Origin: Epichloe hybrida
Taxonomy: Eukaryota; Ascomycota; Sordariomycetes; Hypocreales; Clavicipitaceae
Reading direction: 5' to 3'
DNA length: 64,000 nt
Assembly: GCA_019022495.1 (NCBI GenBank)
Contig: JAFEKR010000038.1
Location: forward strand, 434,001 to 498,000
Position 1 is the first letter of the stretch; every line of letters begins with the position of its first letter. Of this stretch, positions 59,430 to 64,000 are shown in pieces. The position numbers were made by a program, and so were the translations under genes. The notes beneath the pieces were generated by a model. It made no database searches. It was not told the origin of the DNA and worked only from the letters and a program-made list of their open reading frames with translations.

Positions 59430-60688
59430 AACCGACGGATATAACATGTAGCTCAGTTTTAGTCCGTGTTAAAAAGTCGGACCTGATTTTTATTGTTCCA
59501 AGCGGGGTCAGATTGAAGCAATGTCAGGACTCTAATAAAAAACAAGTAGTAATGTGTACTTTCAAAGTTACCACCTCGCAGCAGTTCGTTTGACAACCCA
59601 CCCTCCGCAACAAGCCCAACTACCAATCGATCAATTTCACTCACCCCGGGTGATTAAATGCAAATAGAGGCCGCTCTCCCAGTCCCAAATCCGGTATGGT
59701 GTAGTGGCTAACATCGCTCGCTCTCACCGAGCAGCCCAGGGTTCGATTCCCTGTACCGGAGTCGCACATTCTTTCTTTTTATTTTAGCACACGCCTCATC
59801 CTCACGGGTCTCCAGTGTACACTCCCCCCTTTTTTTTCATATCCACGATATACAAATGACCCGAATATGGTGCTTATTAGGCAGCTACCCGATAATACTG
59901 GCATTTTAATAGGGGAAAATCCTCCGAGTCTTGGCCTAGGTGTGTTCCTCGCTAACTTGTGATAACACATCTATCCTGTGTAAGGAAGGTTATATATAGT
60001 TCACAGGATATGGATTAACAACGCTGACCGTGAGTGCCCTACGGTTGTCGCGCCACTTGCCACTTACCTGTTGTTTGATGGAGAAAATGTATTCCACTCT
60101 CAGGGCAATTGCCAGAATCAAGTGATAGAAGTACCAGCCCCAAATACAACAAACAGCAAGAACCAGCGGTATTGTCAAGCCTTCTAGGGTAGTTACAGTG
60201 ATCTAGGCATGAAGTGCTTACTCCTTAGGGACGGCACAAAATAACGACGTAAAAGACCATGTACAGTCACTCATTCTTCAAGTGCATTAAAACTAGCAAG
60301 AAGCACCGTTGTTGTGGTGGGCAATGTTTCTATTCCATTCTGCTTAGAGAAGCTGAAGTCTAGGCCGCCTAAAACGACCATAAAACCATGCGTGTGATTG
60401 TCTTCTCTCAAATTAACCATCCTCCAAATCGCGGCATCCTAAAGGACATTTTTTTGTCTGATTCGCCACCAAGGACATCAACTTGTCTCGTCTCGCACGT
60501 CTCGAGCAATAAAATCTAAATATAAAAAAACCATCTTAATACATGGGCGATGTTTCTTCGCTGTTTCAACTTCGTTCAAAAATCATCATGTCATGAGCCA
60601 CGGGTTGCAAACAAACTCCCGCAGTGATGTTGTGCAATCCGAGCAGTGGCTGCAAAGCCGCGCCGCCATGACTGCAAAGCGCCAATGT
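59430..60688. other. Intergenic with tRNA-Glu
   Basis: 1.3 kb between the SGNH gene and the 3' end of the frameshifted C2H2 gene. Apart from the tRNA (own entry) it is AT-rich, with no coding frame supported. Confidence 0.55.
59690..59761 (+). tRNA. tRNA-Glu (anticodon CTC)
   Basis: Folds as a full cloverleaf without an intron. Acceptor stem TCCGGTA (59,690-59,696) pairs with TACCGGA (59,754-59,760), with discriminator G at 59,761. The D stem is GTGT/ACAT, the anticodon stem GCTCG/CGAGC around loop CTCTCAC with CTC at 59,723-59,725, and the T arm CAGGG-TTCGATT-CCCTG. The A box (TGGTGTAGTGG) and B box (GGTTCGATTCC) are intact. A T run of the RNA polymerase III terminator type lies downstream (59,773-59,784, TTTCTTTTTATT). 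Confidence 0.95.
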
Positions 60689-63050
60689 TTATTCCTGCTG
60701 GTACGGATGCAATTCCAGGCCAGGCCAGGCTAGCTGGAAAAAGTCCGACTGCGATGTCTGAGAAAAGCCCAGGCCTGCACTGGGGACCTCGCCAAATAGG
60801 GGTTGCTGCGGGTAATTGACATTGCTCTTGCTTTCGCTGGCTGGGAAGAGCTGGAAGTCCGGTCCATCGCCCTGGAACGATTCATCAAAGCCCTCATCAA
60901 CATCACGAAGCGAGTTGGGAGTGTATAGCATAGCGTTTTCCCGTCCAGCGGGTGAAAAGTGAGGCGCCGCCTCGAGTTGAGGTGCGGGGCAAGGCACAGG
61001 AGCCTGATAGATCGGCAAGTGATGAGACATGAGCTTGTTGTTGTGAAAGATCTGAGCATGTGCAGACGGCTGAGCGGGAAGATGCATGGGAGCAGCATAG
61101 ATATCCTCGTCGTTGACGATGAACGTGGCGCCATTCTGGTATGGGGGATACTGCTCATACGAGGTAGCGGAAGAAGATGGAGAGGTGTGCTCCAAAGACA
61201 GATCCATTGCGTCCAGAGAGTCTGGTTGGACGCCATACGTAGCGAACCATTCTCCCTCGGCCTGGTAGGTCGGGAAGATTATGGCGTCCTGGTCTTGCGG
61301 AGGTGTGGAGACGCTGTAGGTAGGAGTACTAGTAGGGGGAGAGATGCTGCCGGGGGCGGGCGTGTGCTGCACAGGATTATCGGACTTGCTGAGACCTTTC
61401 TTCCCGTTCGTCTTGGTTCGGATGTAGGTCCAGCCCATGTGCCTTCTCCATGTGCTGCTTGCGGTTTGAATCTCGCTTCGACTTATAAGGGCAAGGCTTG
61501 TACAAGCACTCGTACATGGCGGGTGCATCGGAATGCTTGTCATTGACGTGGCGGTCCATCTCTTTTTCAGTGGGCCAACCGAATTCGTGGTATCTGCAAG
61601 TCGGGAAGGGACATTTCCACGGGCGAGAATGTGTCTTTTCGTGCTTAGTGAGGTCACAGGGTCGCTTAAATTCTTTATTGCAACCAGGTTCACGGCACTT
61701 CTTGGGTGCGAGCTCCTCGGCAGTAGCATTCTTCTTTCTTCGAGCCATGGATCGCATAATCTCCTCCTCGTCTTGGCGCTGCTCGCTAAGAGAGCGCTTG
61801 AACTTGATAGGGGAATTCTCTTCCAAGTCCACGGGCTTGCCAGTGGCAATGGACACGGCGGAACCATCTTTTCTGACACGAATGAGCTCAGCGGGGCGGC
61901 CATTCTCGGCAATGCCACCGTAGAGTCTAATCTCATCACCTCTTGAATAGTTGTTAGTAGGATGGTCAGGTGGCACGAAGCGCGGTACATACTTGTCGAC
62001 GTCCATGTCGTCGGCGGCACCGCTCTTATCCTTGGCGGCGGCGAGTTGTCTGCCGTACAGATAAATCTGCTCCTTCAGGTCGATGAAGTATCCGTTAGTG
62101 TAAGGGCGGTCGTCAGGTCGGACTTGCTCGCGTTCAGGAAGATATTCGACAGTTGCTTGAATGCATCGGATCGAAGTAAGGCAGAAATCGAGATATAATG
62201 CTGCGGACTTGGCCATCCCCTTGAATAGTAATTTCCGGTAAGAATCACTCCAAACTCCGTTGCCAGTCAGAAGTTGACTTACCGGTGCCATAAAGATCAG
62301 AGTCTTTTCCAAATCACGAAGGCAGATAATCTCCTTGGACCGAATCCGCTGAGGAACATCGAGGACAATCGTCTCGAATTCCTTGAGTGATGGCTTTTCG
62401 AGAAGCGGACGAAGAGTGTGTTCGTGAATACGATTAAATGCTCTTCGGCTCATTGCAGGGAGCATTTGCTTGGCGCTGGACGCACCAGTGAGGGCAGAAG
62501 CGACTGAATTTGTCCTTGTGTCTTTCCTGCTCTGTGTGGTCTGAGCAGCCTCGCGCCTTTTCTCCTTGGTAGAGGCAATGGATGAGCCGAGACCGCTGTC
62601 TGAAGCCTGTTGAGATCGACGCACTGAGCGCGGGCGCAAAACCCGACGCTCAGGCTCGGGGTTGGCCGTAGCTGGGTCAACCACAGGAAGGTCGAGGAAG
62701 CCCCGAGGAACAGGAATACTGTTGTCTCGGAGCGCCTTCTTCTCGGAGGGCTTAGGGGGGTATAGGGAGAGGGCTTCAGACTTGGCGAGAGCCTCGTCGA
62801 TGTCGGTCAAGGTGAGAGCGATGCGACGACGATTGGCATCGACGACGTCGTCCAGATGAGTCTGAGCTCGCGAAAGCCGAGGAGGGACAAAAATGTCGTC
62901 CGATGTTGAAGAAAAAACAGGAGACGGGAGAGAATGGAAGGTAACACCCTTGCGGAGGGCCATGGTGGTCTTGAGGGCCATACCACTCTCATTGTCCTTT
63001 CCGGAACGAGTCACCGAAGGAGTCCTTCGACGAGGGTTGGCGAAGGACAT
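60689..63050 (-). CDS. C2H2 zinc-finger regulator with an apparent +1 frameshift
   Basis: Fungal C2H2 protein of unknown targets. Start at 63,050 (MSFANPRRRTPSV). Exons 63050-62283, 62219-61993 and from 61941; both introns (63 and 51 bases) are multiples of three and stop-free, the second with a perfect TACTAAC branch site. Conserved parts: KTLIFMAP, AALYLDFCLTSIRCIQATVEYL, DEIRLYGGIAENGRPAELIRV, then zinc fingers from about residue 416 (CREPGCNKEFKRPCDLTKHEKTH, CPFPTCRYHEFGW, CLYKPCPYKSKRDSNRKQH). Right after MEKAHG the frame runs off to a stop at about 61,377. The expected continuation WTYIRTKTNGKKG and a 227-residue Pro/Gln-rich tail lie one base out of frame down to 60,689. The extra base is probably in a GGG at 61,434-61,436 (plus strand CCC). 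It could be a sequencing error, a mutation or real frameshifting. Confidence 0.8.
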
Positions 63051-64000
63051 GGTGAAGGCTTGATGGAGATGGGGGTCAACTTGATGAAATAATGTCACGG
63101 GTGTCCTCAACAGGGCTGTGTCGGCAGCAAGAGGAGGGTTAGCCTTATTGTGTTCGCCGCAAGCAAAGCCAGGCGAGGTTGGAGAGGAAAAGGCAAGGTC
63201 GAGGGTGTGAGTCACCATACACGCTTCCCAACCCGGGTTGGATCGATCGAAGTTCCACGTAGGACGGCAAACGATCAAGTGTCTGTCTACCAACACGGCG
63301 GAGGTGACAGACAGGAGGACAGAGGGAAAAACGGCAATCGAGAGAATTGAATATGGGAATTACGCCCTTACCCAATTCGCTCGTCAACTAGCGAGGGCTG
63401 TCAAAGTGCGGGCCGAGGCTTCTTGGAACGAAAGAAAGCAGAGAGTACGATAAATGGTGGCTGTCAGCGAAGAAAGCACGCGACGACAGGATCAAAGATG
63501 CAGCAATGCCACCTAGATTCGATGCGAGAAAGGCGAATTGGTGATGAAGCAACCGTAAATACTCAGAGCGAAGAAAGGTAGCAGACGAGCAAATGGATTG
63601 GAGAAATTTGGTCGTCCAAAGAGATGTGGCGGAAAACGGATATATGAGGAACTTGCTGGGTCGATGGGCAAGAGGGGCTCGCTGAAGGAAAAGCAATACC
63701 ACGATGGGTGACCGCCGGCAGATGGCGGACGTCAGGAAAAGACACAAACGGGCTGGCAACCGACGTGGAGAGGGACGAGGCACGTCGCCAACAAGGAGCG
63801 AGACCGAGGAGCGAGACCGAGATTGTTGGTAATAACGAGGATGCCGCACTCTCGATAGAAAATCACCTGGCAGGGGCGTCTCAGCCCGGGGGACGCTGCT
63901 GCCTAGAGCCACTTTTCTGAAAAGAGATTAGCGCTTTCCACAAAGCTGATGGGCATCCCTGCCCTGTATGTACCTGTATGTACACCCCACTGTACAAAGC
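63051..64000. other. Upstream region of the C2H2 gene to window end
   Basis: 0.95 kb of probable promoter and leader. A minus-strand frame of 174 codons (63,388-63,912) has no recognisable features and is likely chance. A TGTATGTAC duplication lies at about 63,966-63,983. Confidence 0.45.

Noticed and set aside
61377..61425. A 49-base intron (GTCTCA...GGCAG) to explain the C2H2 frame change
   Set aside because: It would restore the phase, but it would discard the family-like WTYIRTKTNGKKG segment; kept only as an alternative to test.
63388..63912. 174-codon minus-strand frame upstream of the C2H2 gene
   Set aside because: Ser/Arg/Leu-rich translation without features; it is better read as promoter or leader.

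Overview
The window is nuclear DNA from a filamentous ascomycete, most likely a sordariomycete and probably of the order Hypocreales (inference). The signs are short GT-AG introns (mostly 49-133 bases) with CTAAC/CTGAC-type branch sites, fungal-only families (FLC/TRP-like channel, Zn2Cys6 and C2H2 regulators, CFEM and SGNH secreted proteins), one gene per transcript, and long intergenic stretches rich in microsatellites. I saw no operons, CRISPR arrays, plasmid or phage features.

Layout. 1-14,700: 3' end of a VPS9-type Rab5 exchange factor, an FLC family TRP-like membrane protein, a large C2H2 zinc-finger protein, a DUF202 membrane protein and a Zn2Cys6 regulator. 14,686-23,544: almost 9 kb without a convincing gene, with simple repeats. 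23,545-33,000: protein phosphatase methylesterase PPE1, a CFEM GPI-type protein split by an intron, the prolyl hydroxylase TPA1/OFD1, a hairpin MITE-like element and an unknown, possibly mitochondrial protein. 33,038-46,490: DEF1, a DNF3-like P4-ATPase, TFIIB and anthranilate phosphoribosyltransferase TRP4, the last two divergent. 46,768-53,228: a small membrane protein, a mitochondrial class III CoA-transferase, an unknown charged protein and a secreted 18-cysteine protein. 55,993-64,000: an ASNSD1-like asparagine synthetase-domain protein, a secreted SGNH hydrolase, tRNA-Glu(CTC) and a C2H2 protein whose C-terminal third is out of frame by one base.

The genes do not form one pathway. They are a normal mix of housekeeping genes (membrane traffic and lipid flipping, RNA polymerase II transcription and turnover, tryptophan synthesis, protein phosphatase 2A control) and a few secreted or surface proteins. 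I found no biosynthetic cluster or defence system. The items most worth checking are the hairpin element at 30,319-30,513, the frameshift near 61,435, a 9-base motif that recurs in non-coding DNA, the 18-cysteine secreted protein, and several stop-free introns whose length is a multiple of three.
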